DNA of 46,743 nt from Gammaproteobacteria bacterium (GCA_947455595.1 CANGOP010000021.1:1-46743); one strand, 5' to 3'. Numbered from the stretch's first letter, positions 18,052-27,350 are shown. Notes: generated by a model from the letters alone, not told the origin. Numbers and translations are program-made.

Positions 18052-18977
18052 TGGTCACCGCGCCGGCCATCACCGTATCGGGGCTCAGCAAGCATTTCTC
18101 CGGCAAGGCGGCCGTCAATGCGATTGATCTGACCATCCATCACGGTGAGATTTACGGCTTTCTCGGACCGAATGGCAGCGGCAAGACCACCTTCATACGG
18201 ATGCTGTGCGGCTTGCTGACGCCCGATGGTGGCAGCGGGTCCTGTCTAGGCCATGACCTCGTGCGAGAGGCGCGGCAAATCAAGCGCAAGGTCGGTTACA
18301 TGACCCAGCGTTTCTCGCTCTGGGATGATTTGACGGTCCGCGAGAACTTGGACTTCGTGGGACGACTCTACGGTGTGCGCCAACGCCGTGATGCGGTGAC
18401 GAACACGCTCCGGTCCTATGGGCTGGCTGACCGCGCCGAGCATCTGGCAGCAACCCTGTCCGGCGGCTGGAAACAGCGCCTCGCCCTCGCGGCTTGCTTA
18501 CTGCATCGGCCACAGCTGTTGCTGCTCGACGAGCCGACCGCCGGTGTCGACCCGACGGCGCGGCGCGAGTTCTGGGAAGAACTGCACCGCTTGTCCACTG
18601 AGGGTGTGACGGTGCTCGTCTCGACGCACTACATGGATGAAGCCGAGCGTTGCCACCGGCTCGCCTATCTCGCCGACGGACACTTAATCGTTCACGGCAG
18701 CGCTGACGACATTATTCAGACCGCGGGTGTCACCACTTGGGTGATTCAAGGCGCGACGGCCGTCCATCGGGCCGCCTTTGCGCAGACGCCTGGCGTCACT
18801 GAACTGGCCAGCTTTGGCAATGCGCTCCATGTCACCGGTCGCGACGCTGGCTGTTTAGCCACTCACGTGCCGAGCCAAGCGCGGGCGCTGGGATTGGACG
18901 CTCGCCTCGCCGAACCCTCGTTGGAGGATGCGTTCGTGTACCTGATGCGCCGGCACGCACAGCGGCCGCCCACATGA
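18051..18977 (+). CDS. ABC exporter ATPase (YbhF/CcmA-like)
   Basis: 308 residues with one nucleotide-binding domain. Walker A GPNGSGKT is at 39-46, Q-loop MTQRFS near 85, signature LSGGWKQR at 136-143, Walker B LLLLDEP ending at 162, and switch His in STHYMDEAERC. The C-terminal 80 residues form the small accessory domain found in DrrA-type export ATPases. It overlaps both neighbours (TAATG before, ATGA after), so adaptor, ATPase and permease are translated as a coupled set. It has a single ATPase domain, half of E. coli YbhF, and must work as a dimer. Confidence 0.93.
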   Translation: MVTAPAITVSGLSKHFSGKAAVNAIDLTIHHGEIYGFLGPNGSGKTTFIRMLCGLLTPDGGSGSCLGHDLVREARQIKRKVGYMTQRFSLWDDLTVRENLDFVGRLYGVRQRRDAVTNTLRSYGLADRAEHLAATLSGGWKQRLALAACLLHRPQLLLLDEPTAGVDPTARREFWEELHRLSTEGVTVLVSTHYMDEAERCHRLAYLADGHLIVHGSADDIIQTAGVTTWVIQGATAVHRAAFAQTPGVTELASFGNALHVTGRDAGCLATHVPSQARALGLDARLAEPSLEDAFVYLMRRHAQRPPT

Positions 18978-20098
18978 GCTTCTCGCTGCACCGTTTCGTC
19001 GGCATCGCCTACAAAGAGCTGATTCAACTGCAGCGCGATCGCTTGACCCTCGGGATGATCATCCTCATTCCGTTGGCCGAGGTCTTCTTATTTGGGTATG
19101 CCATCAACTCGGAACCCAAACATCTACCGACCGTGGTGGTGATGTCGGATCCGGGACCTGCGGCCCGTGCCTACGTCGAAGCGCTGAGAGTGTCTGGATA
19201 CTTCGACATCAAGGGAACCGTCGATGAGCGGGAGGCGGAAGCGTTGCTCGATCGGGGCGACGTGCAGTTTGTGGTCACCCTACCGATCAATTTTCATCGG
19301 GATCTCGTGCGTGGCCTGCGCCCCACCATTATTCTTGAAGCGGATGCAACGGATCCGATGACGGTGGGCAGTGCGCTCGCTGTACAAAGTGGACTGCGCA
19401 GCAGCAGCAGTCTTCTGCGCGATATGCCCGCGAGTACGCCCGATGGCACACCACCCCCGTTTGATGTCCGGGTGCTGCGCCACTACAACCCAGAGATCAT
19501 CTCCGCCTACAACATCGTACCGGGTCTCTTGGGCGTGATCCTCACCATGACCATGGCACTGATGACCGGGCTTGCCATGACGCGGGAGCGAGAGCGAGGA
19601 ACGTTTGAAAATTTACTGTCCACACCGGCCACACCGTTTGAGGTGATGACCGGCAAGATTGTGCCGTATATTGGTATCGGTCTCGTGCAGGTCACACTCA
19701 TCCTGCTCGCGGCACGCTACGCATTTGAAGTACCGATCGTCGGCAGTCTCTTACTGCTCTACGGTGTCGTGTTGCTCTTTATCGCAACGACGCTGTCACT
19801 GGGAATGACGATCAGTTCCGTGGCACGCAATCAATTGCAGGCCATGCAGATCACGTTCTTCTATTTCTTGCCATCCATCCTGCTATCGGGATTTGTCTTC
19901 CCATTTCGGGGTATGCCCGAATGGGCACAGGACGTGGGCAGCCTGCTGCCGCTGACTCATTTCCTGGTGCTCGTGCGCGGCATCCTGCTGAAGGGCGCAG
20001 GGCCAGCCCTCTTGTGGCCGCATATTTGGCCGCTGTTCGCCTTCATGGCCGTCGTTCTGCTGATCGGCCTGAAAACCTATCGTCGGACCCTCGATTGA
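18974..20098 (+). CDS. ABC-2 type permease (YbhS/YbhR-like)
   Basis: 374 residues. An N-terminal helix (about 22-42) is followed by a periplasmic domain of roughly 130 residues and then five helices (from about residue 175), ending with the conserved ILLSGFVFPFRGMPEWAQ loop and a last helix. This is the type V exporter fold. Only one permease gene is present, where E. coli ybhSR has two, so a homodimer is likely. The cargo cannot be told from sequence; multidrug efflux, metal or metallophore export are all possible given nikR upstream. Confidence 0.9.
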   Translation: MSFSLHRFVGIAYKELIQLQRDRLTLGMIILIPLAEVFLFGYAINSEPKHLPTVVVMSDPGPAARAYVEALRVSGYFDIKGTVDEREAEALLDRGDVQFVVTLPINFHRDLVRGLRPTIILEADATDPMTVGSALAVQSGLRSSSSLLRDMPASTPDGTPPPFDVRVLRHYNPEIISAYNIVPGLLGVILTMTMALMTGLAMTRERERGTFENLLSTPATPFEVMTGKIVPYIGIGLVQVTLILLAARYAFEVPIVGSLLLLYGVVLLFIATTLSLGMTISSVARNQLQAMQITFFYFLPSILLSGFVFPFRGMPEWAQDVGSLLPLTHFLVLVRGILLKGAGPALLWPHIWPLFAFMAVVLLIGLKTYRRTLD

Positions 20099-20141
20099 AG
20101 GCAGCCGGCGCTGATATGTCAGTTCGGTTACGGACAGAGAC

Positions 20142-20243
20142 TGTACACTTTTGCACTTATTGGCTTTGTACAGGCAAAAAACGACCTTTGTACAGCCTTT
20201 GACCCCCCTGTATAGGGCAAGTTGACTGTACGAAACTTGTATC
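20142..20243. promoter_or_regulatory. Array of TGTACA-like elements
   Basis: Six elements start at 20142 (TGTACA), 20167 (TGTACA), 20189 (TGTACA), 20209 (TGTATA), 20227 (TGTACG) and 20238 (TGTATC). The second and third share the longer TTTGTACAG. Spacings of 25, 22, 20, 18 and 11 bases lie near one or two helical turns, as in a multi-site operator. A further TTTGTACAG is at 837-845. Confidence 0.4.
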
Positions 20244-20252
20244 CTTTCAAAA

Positions 20253-20276
20253 CCTGTGGTCTAATCTATCCACAGG
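20253..20276. promoter_or_regulatory. Inverted repeat CCTGTGG-N10-CCACAGG
   Basis: Perfect 7-bp arms around an AT-rich 10-base spacer, just downstream of the TGTACA array and about 180 bases before the aminopeptidase start. It could be an operator dyad or a leader hairpin. Confidence 0.35.
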
Positions 20277-20425
20277 GGCGTCGCAGACGTCGGCTTGGAA
20301 CTCCCCCCCTCCCCCCCTGTTTCCATGGACCGGAAGATCGGTCTCCCGACGCGACGCCCCTGATTTTCTTCCCTCTGCGATGTAGCCAAGGACGCCCCAA
20401 AGGTTGGTTCACTCGGTTAGTCTTG

Positions 20426-20446
20426 GGCGCCGCCTTTTGCGGCGCC
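20426..20446 (+). promoter_or_regulatory. GC-rich hairpin just before the aminopeptidase start codon
   Basis: GGCGCCGC and GCGGCGCC form a perfect 8-bp stem around CTTTT, ending 12 bases before the ATG at 20459. No clear ribosome binding site lies between it and the start. It may reduce or regulate ribosome access. No T-run follows, so a terminator is less likely. Confidence 0.4.
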
Positions 20447-20458
20447 TCGAGTTACCCC

Positions 20459-23077
20459 ATGCGCATCCTGACCGTCGTTGCTTCGTTGACCCTCGCAGTT
20501 GCTTGCGCCGCTGCCAGCCCCGCGCCCGTCACCAGTGAATTACCCAGAACGGCGCGCCCGCTTGCCTACCACATCGAGGTCACACCCGATGCCGCCGCCT
20601 TGCGCTTCGATGGCCAGGTGGACATTGAACTGGATGTACTCGAAGCCACGCGCACGATCACGTTGCACGCCAATGGTCTGCACATCCATAAAGCGAGCGT
20701 TCGTGCCGGCAAAGGCCGCGCCACTTCCTTAACCGCACAGGTCGATGCAGCCCTCGAAACGGTCACATTCACGGCGCCGACGGCGATCGCGCGCGGTCAC
20801 CATCAGCTGTCAATCGCCTACGACGGCGTCATCGGCACGCAGGCAGCGGGTTTCTTCGCGCTGGACTACACAACAGCGGACGGTCAACCGGAACGGGCGC
20901 TGTACACACAGTTTGAAAGCCACGATGCGCGACGCTTCTTACCGTGCTTTGACGAGCCGGCGTTCCGCGCACCCATCACGCTGGACGTGCGCATTCCGGC
21001 CGGACGGATGGCCGTTTCCAATCTGCCCGTGGCCTCCCAGCACACGGAAGCCGACGGCCGTGTGCGTTGGCACTTCCCGGCAACGCCGCCCATGTCGAGC
21101 TACCTTTTGTTTCTCGGCATTGGCGACTTCGAACGCGCGACTGTCCCCGTCAGCGCCGGCCGACTGGAAGCCGGCATCGTTACTCGCCGCGGCGTGATCA
21201 GTCAGGGCCAGTTCGCACTGGACAGTTCTCGGGAAGTCATCAACGATTACGAGCGCTGGTTCGACAAGCCGTTCCCGCTGCCCAAACTCGACAACGTCGC
21301 TGCGCCCGGGCAGAGCCAATTCTTCGGCGCGATGGAAAACTGGGGCGCCATTTTCACCTTCGAGCACGCGTTGCTCGTCGATCCGGCGCTGGCCACCCCG
21401 AATGACCGTCAGGGAATCTTCGAGATCGCTGCCCATGAGATTGCGCACCAATGGTTTGGTGATCTCGTGACGATGGTCTGGTGGGATGACCTGTGGCTGA
21501 ACGAAGGCTTCGCATCCTGGATGGCCGGGCGCGCGACCGAGCGACTGCACCCTGAGTGGGAAACGGCTGCGTCTGCCGTGCGCAGTCGTGAAGGTGCCAT
21601 GGCCATCGATGCGCTCGCCACCACCCATCCCATCGTGCAGCATCTTTCCAGTGCGCGGGATGTCGATGAAGCCTTCGACTCCATCACCTATGAAAAAGGC
21701 AACGCTGTTCTGCGCATGCTGGAGTCCTATGTGGGTGCTGATGTCTGGCAGGCGGGTGTGCGTCGCTACATCAAGCGTCACGCGTACAGCAATACGACCT
21801 CGGACGACCTGTGGACCGCGGTGAGCGAAGTATCGAGCACGCCTATCAACGACATTGCACACGCTTTCGTCAACGCACCGGGCGTACCCCTCGTGCATGT
21901 CCAAAGCGCCTGTGATGGTCAGGAGACGCACCTTACCCTCACACCCGATGAGTTTCGCATCGGTCCGAATACGCGTTCTAAAGGCCAATGGCCGATCCCG
22001 GTGACCTACCGCGCGCTCAAGGGCAGCGCTGAGCGTGTCGTTCTGGACGGCCATGCGCACGACGTCCGTGTGCCTGGTTGCGAGGGTGTCCTCATCAATG
22101 TCGGCGCCGGCGGCTACTACCGCGTCGACTATGATGCGGCGAGTTTCGATGCGCTGGTCAGTCACTTTGACCAACTCAGCGTCAGTGATCGCCTGGCGAT
22201 CACCTACGATCGCCTCGCGTTGGCGCGCAGCGGCGCAGCACCGGCCGGTGACGTCCTGCGTCTGGTCTTCGCAACGCCCGTCGATGCGCCGGCACCCCTG
22301 TGGCAAGGCATGGTCAGCGTTCTCGAGTCATTGGACGCTCTGTATGCAGTATCCGATTCGGGCCGAGAGGCCCTGCACGCACGCATCCGGACTGTGCTGA
22401 CGCCGCTCAAGGCACGTCTCGGTTGGACTCCGCGAGCGGATGAGACCTTACAGACGGCAAGCCTGCGGGAAGAGGTCTTGGTGGCGCTCGCCACCGTCGG
22501 TGATGGCGAGACGTTGGCCGAAGCACGTCGCCGTTTTGAGGGCGCCGACAAGGATCCCACTCTCGTGCCCGGCTCGCTGCGCCGAGCCATCGACTACATG
22601 GTCGCCCTTGGTGCCGATGAGGCCACGTTCGAGGCCCTGCATCGCAGCGCTGCTGCTGAAAGGTCCCCGGCGATGCGCTCCCACCTCTACACGGTGCTCT
22701 GCTCCGTGCACGACAAGGCGTTGGCCCTGCGCGCCCTCGCGCTCGCGCTCAGCGACGAACCGCCCAAGACCGTCTCACCGCAAATGATTCGTCAGGTAGC
22801 CGCAAACTACCCGGATGAAACGTTTGATTTTGCCCTCGCGCACCTCGATGACGTTCGGGGGAAAGTGGATGCACCGGCCTGGAGCCGCTATGTCCCCTCA
22901 CTGGTTCACGCCTCCGTGAATCCGGCGATGCCAGCGCGCGTGCGGACCTTTGCGGAGACCGAACTCGCAGGTCGCGAACATCGGGATGCCGATAAGGCGG
23001 CCTTGAGCCTCGAGATTCGTCTGGATCAGCGCTCGCGGTTGATACCGGCCATGGATGCCTGGATCGCCAGCCACTGA
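20459..23077 (+). CDS. Secreted M1-family zinc aminopeptidase
   Basis: 872 residues starting at ATG 20459, where a signal peptide begins (MRILTVVASLTLAVACAAAS); the Cys could be a weak lipobox. The M1 layout is complete. An N-terminal beta domain comes first, the exopeptidase motif GAMENWG is near residue 291, and zinc ligands His326 and His330 (HEIAHQW) pair with Glu349 (NEGFASW), with Glu327 as catalytic base. The conserved ITYEKGNAVLRML and a long ERAP-like helical C-terminal domain follow. It removes N-terminal residues from peptides in the periplasm or at the surface. It stands next to the D-amino-acid island and may supply peptides, but has no sequence link to it. Confidence 0.95.
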   Translation: MRILTVVASLTLAVACAAASPAPVTSELPRTARPLAYHIEVTPDAAALRFDGQVDIELDVLEATRTITLHANGLHIHKASVRAGKGRATSLTAQVDAALETVTFTAPTAIARGHHQLSIAYDGVIGTQAAGFFALDYTTADGQPERALYTQFESHDARRFLPCFDEPAFRAPITLDVRIPAGRMAVSNLPVASQHTEADGRVRWHFPATPPMSSYLLFLGIGDFERATVPVSAGRLEAGIVTRRGVISQGQFALDSSREVINDYERWFDKPFPLPKLDNVAAPGQSQFFGAMENWGAIFTFEHALLVDPALATPNDRQGIFEIAAHEIAHQWFGDLVTMVWWDDLWLNEGFASWMAGRATERLHPEWETAASAVRSREGAMAIDALATTHPIVQHLSSARDVDEAFDSITYEKGNAVLRMLESYVGADVWQAGVRRYIKRHAYSNTTSDDLWTAVSEVSSTPINDIAHAFVNAPGVPLVHVQSACDGQETHLTLTPDEFRIGPNTRSKGQWPIPVTYRALKGSAERVVLDGHAHDVRVPGCEGVLINVGAGGYYRVDYDAASFDALVSHFDQLSVSDRLAITYDRLALARSGAAPAGDVLRLVFATPVDAPAPLWQGMVSVLESLDALYAVSDSGREALHARIRTVLTPLKARLGWTPRADETLQTASLREEVLVALATVGDGETLAEARRRFEGADKDPTLVPGSLRRAIDYMVALGADEATFEALHRSAAAERSPAMRSHLYTVLCSVHDKALALRALALALSDEPPKTVSPQMIRQVAANYPDETFDFALAHLDDVRGKVDAPAWSRYVPSLVHASVNPAMPARVRTFAETELAGREHRDADKAALSLEIRLDQRSRLIPAMDAWIASH

Positions 23078-23115
23078 CGGGCATTAGGGCGCGCGGTCAA
23101 GCGCGCGTTCGAATA

Positions 23116-23143
23116 GACCGGGTCGACTATCGTCGACCCGGTC
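23116..23143. terminator. Hairpin between convergent aminopeptidase and hydrolase genes
   Basis: A perfect 12-bp stem (23116-23127 with 23132-23143) closes a TATC loop and is followed on the plus strand by a pyrimidine-rich CTCTCATTCTC. Being symmetric, it could stop transcription from both sides. Confidence 0.6.
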
Positions 23144-23207
23144 CTCTCATTCTCGATCGTTCCTGACAGGCGCGCACACCGGCCGGCACAACGCCGGCGC
23201 GATCACC

Positions 23208-24248
23208 TTAATGCGTGCCCATGGCGGCGCCACCGCCGCGCACTGCGTTCACCACTTCCTGAACCGCCACTATGACCCGATCCGGACGCTGCAACTGGAT
23301 GTAGTGCTGTGAGTCGGCGATGCTTTCATGGCGGCTGTGGCGCGACCAAGAGGCCTCATCAACACCCAGTTTTTCCCATTCCTGCTGCATCGCAAGTCCG
23401 TCCTCCGGGCTCAACCCAATGGAGGCCAGTAACGGCGCCGGATACGGCTTCATCGCCGTCAGAACGACGAGCGGGCGATCGCCCAGATCGCGCAACTCCC
23501 CCGCTTCCCGCAAAGTCGCTCGGATCGCCCGCATTTCCTTAAGGCTACCCCCCATCGTCTCCGGTAGATACGCAATCGCCATCTGAGCGTCGCGATCGGC
23601 CATGTGCTCCGGCGTACTCGGCGGCAGCAATCGCGCGATACCCGTAAACGCCAACGCATTCATTGCGCGGTAGGCGAAGGGCACATCATCGGCCTTCGGG
23701 AACTTCGTCAAGCGCTCCATCTGATCGGCATGCGAGCAATCGACAAACACGAGTCCCTTGACGTTGTCACCGTAACGACGGGTGTAATCCATGAGATACG
23801 GACCGCCCAGCGAATGGCAGACAAGGACCAGCGGACCGGTAATGCCCGCAGCGTTCAGCATCGCGTGCAGATCGTCAGCCACCGCATCGGCATCCTGCGC
23901 GCCTGACTTGGCATCGCTCCACATCACGCCCGCCCGATCGTATGCACAGGTCCGCGTGATCTTCGCGATGGGATCGTGCACACGATCCCACGACAGCGAC
24001 CCGGCGGTATCCAGACCGGACTCCAAGATCACCGTCGGCGAGCCCTCGCCGCGACAATCCAGGTGCAGGCGTCGGCCACCAATATCAACCAGTTGGCCGC
24101 GCGGTGGGTAGGCAAGATGCACGTGTCGGCGCGCCCGATACTCAAAGGCACTGCCCAGAATCGCGCCGACCACCAGCAGCACCAGCACGGCTCTGACGAG
24201 CGTCTTGCCAAAGCGCCGGATGCGCGACCATCGAGTTGTCGTCGTCAT
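23208..24248 (-). CDS. Membrane-anchored alpha/beta hydrolase
   Basis: 346 residues. One helix at about 18-36 after an Arg-rich start suggests an anchored enzyme with its body in the periplasm. The hydrolase fold shows an oxyanion strand with VILESGLD, nucleophile Ser146 in CHSLGG, an acidic residue after strand 6 (VFVDCSHAD) and a C-terminal His in SQHYIQLQRPD. The fold resembles lipase/proline-iminopeptidase-like hydrolases; the substrate is unknown. It is the last gene of the minus-strand run from the TonB receptor, 59 bases after the YkvI-like gene. Confidence 0.85.
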   Translation of the reverse strand: MTTTTRWSRIRRFGKTLVRAVLVLLVVGAILGSAFEYRARRHVHLAYPPRGQLVDIGGRRLHLDCRGEGSPTVILESGLDTAGSLSWDRVHDPIAKITRTCAYDRAGVMWSDAKSGAQDADAVADDLHAMLNAAGITGPLVLVCHSLGGPYLMDYTRRYGDNVKGLVFVDCSHADQMERLTKFPKADDVPFAYRAMNALAFTGIARLLPPSTPEHMADRDAQMAIAYLPETMGGSLKEMRAIRATLREAGELRDLGDRPLVVLTAMKPYPAPLLASIGLSPEDGLAMQQEWEKLGVDEASWSRHSRHESIADSQHYIQLQRPDRVIVAVQEVVNAVRGGGAAMGTH

Positions 24249-24307
24249 ACCATCCTCTCACATCGGGCCAGGGGGCCGTCACTGGGAGGCGGAGTGTACT
24301 CCCCTCG

Positions 24308-25417
24308 TCACTCAGCGACAGCGCGGGTGCGCCATAAGTAGGCAACACCCACGGTGAACAGCGGCAGGACGTAGACCAACCAGAACGCATACGCTAAGAA
24401 ACGGTAGCCGCTGGCAATCAGTCCCACGAGACCGATCCGTTCCGCCAAAAAGACCGCGGCCCCCAAAATCGTCAACGACACTAGGAGACGTGGGCCACGG
24501 GAAAACCGCTGCGCCCCGTCTTGAAGTGTCGCGGCAATCCGTTCATTGAACGCATGCACAGCCCCCGTGCCGCTCTCAAGCAGCGCTGCGAAGATCATCA
24601 ACTGATAGAGCCAGCGCAGCCACGGTGCCCCGAGATGACCGAGCAGCACATCGGAGGGCAACGCTGAAGACAGCGCATCCGGCCAGGCCATCATGCAGAC
24701 AAAGAAAACCACCGCCGGCAACATCGCCAAAGGACCGGCGATGACGCCGGCAATGATCGCATCGCGCCGCGAGCGCAAGTGGCGCAAGACCGGCAGGATC
24801 GAGATCGCACCTGAAATGTTGTAGCCAGCATACGTGAGTCCGCCGCTGACCCAACCGTCACCTACACCATGATCGGCAAAAGCGTGGGCAATTCGATCGC
24901 CGAAACCCAATACGGCAAGCATCAAGAAGAGCGCATAGACGCCGTAGAGCAAGAATGACACATACTCGAACAGCGCCTCCACCGAGCCGGTCCCACATGC
25001 CGCGAAGAGTGCGATGAGGCCAACGAGCGCCACGGTGCCGACGATCTCAGGCAGACCGATGAGTGCATGCCCAACAGCACCGGCTGCCGCACCGAACACC
25101 GCCAGCATGATGACCAGTAGCAGGACGAAGGCGATCTCGTAGGCGAACCAGTAGCGGCCGAGCAGTTGCCTGAAAAAGCTCCGGTAGTCGAGGCTGTGGG
25201 TGGCACGGGCGAAGGCGAACGTGATCGCGGCCGCCACACTCCACAAGGCCGCCGCGAGCACCATGCCAAGTAGTCCGCCCCAAGCACCGCTCGGGCCGAA
25301 GAACTCAGCCAGTTCGCGACCCGTCGCATACCCGCCGCCGATGATGACCGCCTTGAGCGCGAAACCCGGCAGCACAAAACGTCGAAACCAATCCCGACCC
25401 TGCACGGACACGCTCAT
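24308..25417 (-). CDS. YkvI-family membrane transporter (APC superfamily)
   Basis: 369 residues with about ten transmembrane helices. The first helix carries IIGGGYATGRELAEFFGP, the recurrent opening of YkvI-like proteins, which belong to the amino-acid/polyamine/cation (LeuT-fold) superfamily. The start is ATG 25417, preceded by GGGGGAGG six bases upstream; the longer frame to 25483 is rejected. Its place after dgcN, dgcA and a serine hydrolase makes it the likely inner-membrane importer of the amino acid or acyl-amino acid handled by this operon. That role is inferred. Confidence 0.8.
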   Translation of the reverse strand: MSVSVQGRDWFRRFVLPGFALKAVIIGGGYATGRELAEFFGPSGAWGGLLGMVLAAALWSVAAAITFAFARATHSLDYRSFFRQLLGRYWFAYEIAFVLLLVIMLAVFGAAAGAVGHALIGLPEIVGTVALVGLIALFAACGTGSVEALFEYVSFLLYGVYALFLMLAVLGFGDRIAHAFADHGVGDGWVSGGLTYAGYNISGAISILPVLRHLRSRRDAIIAGVIAGPLAMLPAVVFFVCMMAWPDALSSALPSDVLLGHLGAPWLRWLYQLMIFAALLESGTGAVHAFNERIAATLQDGAQRFSRGPRLLVSLTILGAAVFLAERIGLVGLIASGYRFLAYAFWLVYVLPLFTVGVAYLWRTRAVAE

Positions 25418-25460
25418 CGCCGACCTCCCCCAGCGAGCGACTCCCCGCCTGCGACGACGC

Positions 25461-27350
25461 TCAACCCCACGTGCGGATACCAATGACGCCGTAGGCGGCG
25501 AGATAGACCAGCGCGATCAGAAATCCAATGGACGCGACGCGCGCATACGCATGCACCCCACCACGAGCCCTCGGGTGATTCCCGCCAAAGGCCTCCCAAA
25601 CGGCCCCCGCTGTTGCGACGGCATAGATGAGCGTCAACGCACACAGGGCCATCGACCAAGCGCTACGCTCACCGAAGTGCGTCAGCAGGTCAGCGGCGCC
25701 CGTGATCAAGATCACCACGGCGCCCGTAAAACTGACGGCAGCGCCCAACAGCCACAGGCGCATGGTCCGATCCTGCGGACGACGGCGACCAAAGAGGCCA
25801 CCGGCGAGACAGCCCAAACCATACAGAAGGGTCGAGACCGTAGAGAACGCGAACCACCCGAGGCCACCTACACTCGCGACGACCTGCCAGACGGAGACCT
25901 GCTTAAGCGTTCCGCCCAGACCCGAGGCGATGAAACGGCCCTCCCCATTGGGTGTCACGAGCGCAAGGCTCGCCACGGGCTCTTCTGCATCGGCATCATG
26001 ACGACGGAAGGTACGACCTTCCACCGGCACGTAATGAAGTTGCGGGCCCGTGAGACCGGCCAGGGTCAGTGCGTCCTGCGACACACTGACGCGGGTCAAC
26101 CCGAGCAATCGCTCAACGAAATACGTGTTCTGAGAACGCGGCGAATCCGGTCGATACCAGCCCGCATAGTCCGATGCGAACGACGGCATCACGGCTGGCG
26201 CCGGGACCGTCGGCTTATGCAGACCATGGGTGACATAGCCGCGGATGGCGGCGCTGATCTGCTTAAAAGCGGCACCATTACCCGCATTGATGCTGAAGAA
26301 ATAACCGACGCCCGCATCCTTGAGGTAAGCGATCTGCGTGAGGCCACCGTTCACGCCCCCATCGTGACCGTGAAAGACAAAGCCGTCTTCGACCGAGCCA
26401 TAGTTGCTCAGTCCATACCCCAACGTCAGGCCATCCTGCGCTGCCCACGTCCGCGTGGGGACTTCCATACGATCGAGGGCTCCCGTGGAGACCACCGGGT
26501 GGCCGCCGACGTCGCCGCGATGCAGATAAAACGAAAGGTATGCCGCCATGTCGCGTGCCGACGCATTGATCGAACCGGCTGGGCGCAACAGGATGTGCCA
26601 GTACGCGAACGCCGTCTTGCCGTCCTCCTGATACAGCGTTGTCACTGGCAACGCTGCGTCAGGCTCGAAATAAGTGGCCGTGTTCATGCCAATGGGGGCA
26701 AACAGATGCTCGCGGACGTAGTCCTCAAGGCGTTGGCCGCTGACTTTTTCGACGATTAACGCGGCAACGGCGAGCCCTGAATTGCAGTACGCCATGCGCG
26801 TACCCGGGCGCCAGCGGGCGACGCGCGAGGTATGGTCATAGTTAAGACCCTCCTCCAACGACATGCCCGGCGCTTGCTTCGCGTACTCCCGGAAGTGCAT
26901 ATCGTCCCAACCGGTCGTGTGTTCGAGCAAGTCAACCACGCGCGTCGGATCCGTCGCTTCCCACGGATTCTGGAACCACTGATCGCCGAGATAGCGGCTC
27001 ACTGGGTCATTGAGATTGACCTTACCTGCCTCCACCAACTGCAACAGTGAAAGCGACACGAAAGCCTTGGATGTCGAGCCAATTCGGAACAGGGTCTCAC
27101 CGGTCACATCCCGCCCGGTGGCAACATCCGCTTTGCCCACCCCTCCCATCCATTCCGGTCCGTCTGCGCGGACAATGGCGACGGACACACCGGGCACGTG
27201 CGCCTCCTTGAGGATGTCGGCGAGTCGCGCCTGCAATTGCGGCAACGTCGTGGGCACGCTCGGCGCCGGGGCCGGATCAGCCGCCCAACTCAGTGAAGCA
27301 GACAACACGGCAATGCTCGCCGTGACGACACGAAGTAGTGAACGTATCAT
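25461..27350 (-). CDS. Serine hydrolase (class C beta-lactamase/PBP fold) with four C-terminal helices
   Basis: 629 residues. A signal peptide (1-23, LSWAAD) leads a class C-type penicillin-recognising domain. It has nucleophile Ser92 and Lys95 (GSTSK), Tyr188-Cys-Asn190 as second motif, and HGHDGG in place of KTG, as in D-aminopeptidases, esterases and D-Ala-D-Ala-type peptidases of this group. After residue 480 four hydrophobic helices follow. The catalytic domain should thus face the periplasm while tied to the inner membrane. A D-residue-specific peptidase or amidase is the likely activity, given dgcA 63 bases upstream and the YkvI gene 43 bases downstream. Confidence 0.88.
   Translation of the reverse strand: MIRSLLRVVTASIAVLSASLSWAADPAPAPSVPTTLPQLQARLADILKEAHVPGVSVAIVRADGPEWMGGVGKADVATGRDVTGETLFRIGSTSKAFVSLSLLQLVEAGKVNLNDPVSRYLGDQWFQNPWEATDPTRVVDLLEHTTGWDDMHFREYAKQAPGMSLEEGLNYDHTSRVARWRPGTRMAYCNSGLAVAALIVEKVSGQRLEDYVREHLFAPIGMNTATYFEPDAALPVTTLYQEDGKTAFAYWHILLRPAGSINASARDMAAYLSFYLHRGDVGGHPVVSTGALDRMEVPTRTWAAQDGLTLGYGLSNYGSVEDGFVFHGHDGGVNGGLTQIAYLKDAGVGYFFSINAGNGAAFKQISAAIRGYVTHGLHKPTVPAPAVMPSFASDYAGWYRPDSPRSQNTYFVERLLGLTRVSVSQDALTLAGLTGPQLHYVPVEGRTFRRHDADAEEPVASLALVTPNGEGRFIASGLGGTLKQVSVWQVVASVGGLGWFAFSTVSTLLYGLGCLAGGLFGRRRPQDRTMRLWLLGAAVSFTGAVVILITGAADLLTHFGERSAWSMALCALTLIYAVATAGAVWEAFGGNHPRARGGVHAYARVASIGFLIALVYLAAYGVIGIRTWG

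Larger units (their letters stand above)
20099..20458. other. 360-base intergenic region rich in short repeats and inverted repeats
   Basis: No gene is visible; the open frame that extends leftwards from the aminopeptidase lacks protein-like composition. The region holds a cluster of TGTAC/TGTAT elements (20142-20243), an inverted repeat at 20253-20276, two runs of seven C near 20300-20320 and a GC-rich hairpin right before the aminopeptidase start. Confidence 0.6.

Noticed and set aside
20222..20458. N-terminal extension of the aminopeptidase (79 codons)
   Set aside because: No ribosome site, Arg/Pro-rich and not protein-like; the signal peptide begins at 20459.
20939..22306. 455-codon minus-strand open frame
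   Set aside because: Lies wholly inside the M1 aminopeptidase, whose zinc motifs confirm the plus frame; composition is Arg/His/Asp-rich as in GC-rich antisense frames.
25200..26759. 519-codon plus-strand open frame
   Set aside because: Antisense to the YkvI-like and serine hydrolase genes, both with clear family motifs.
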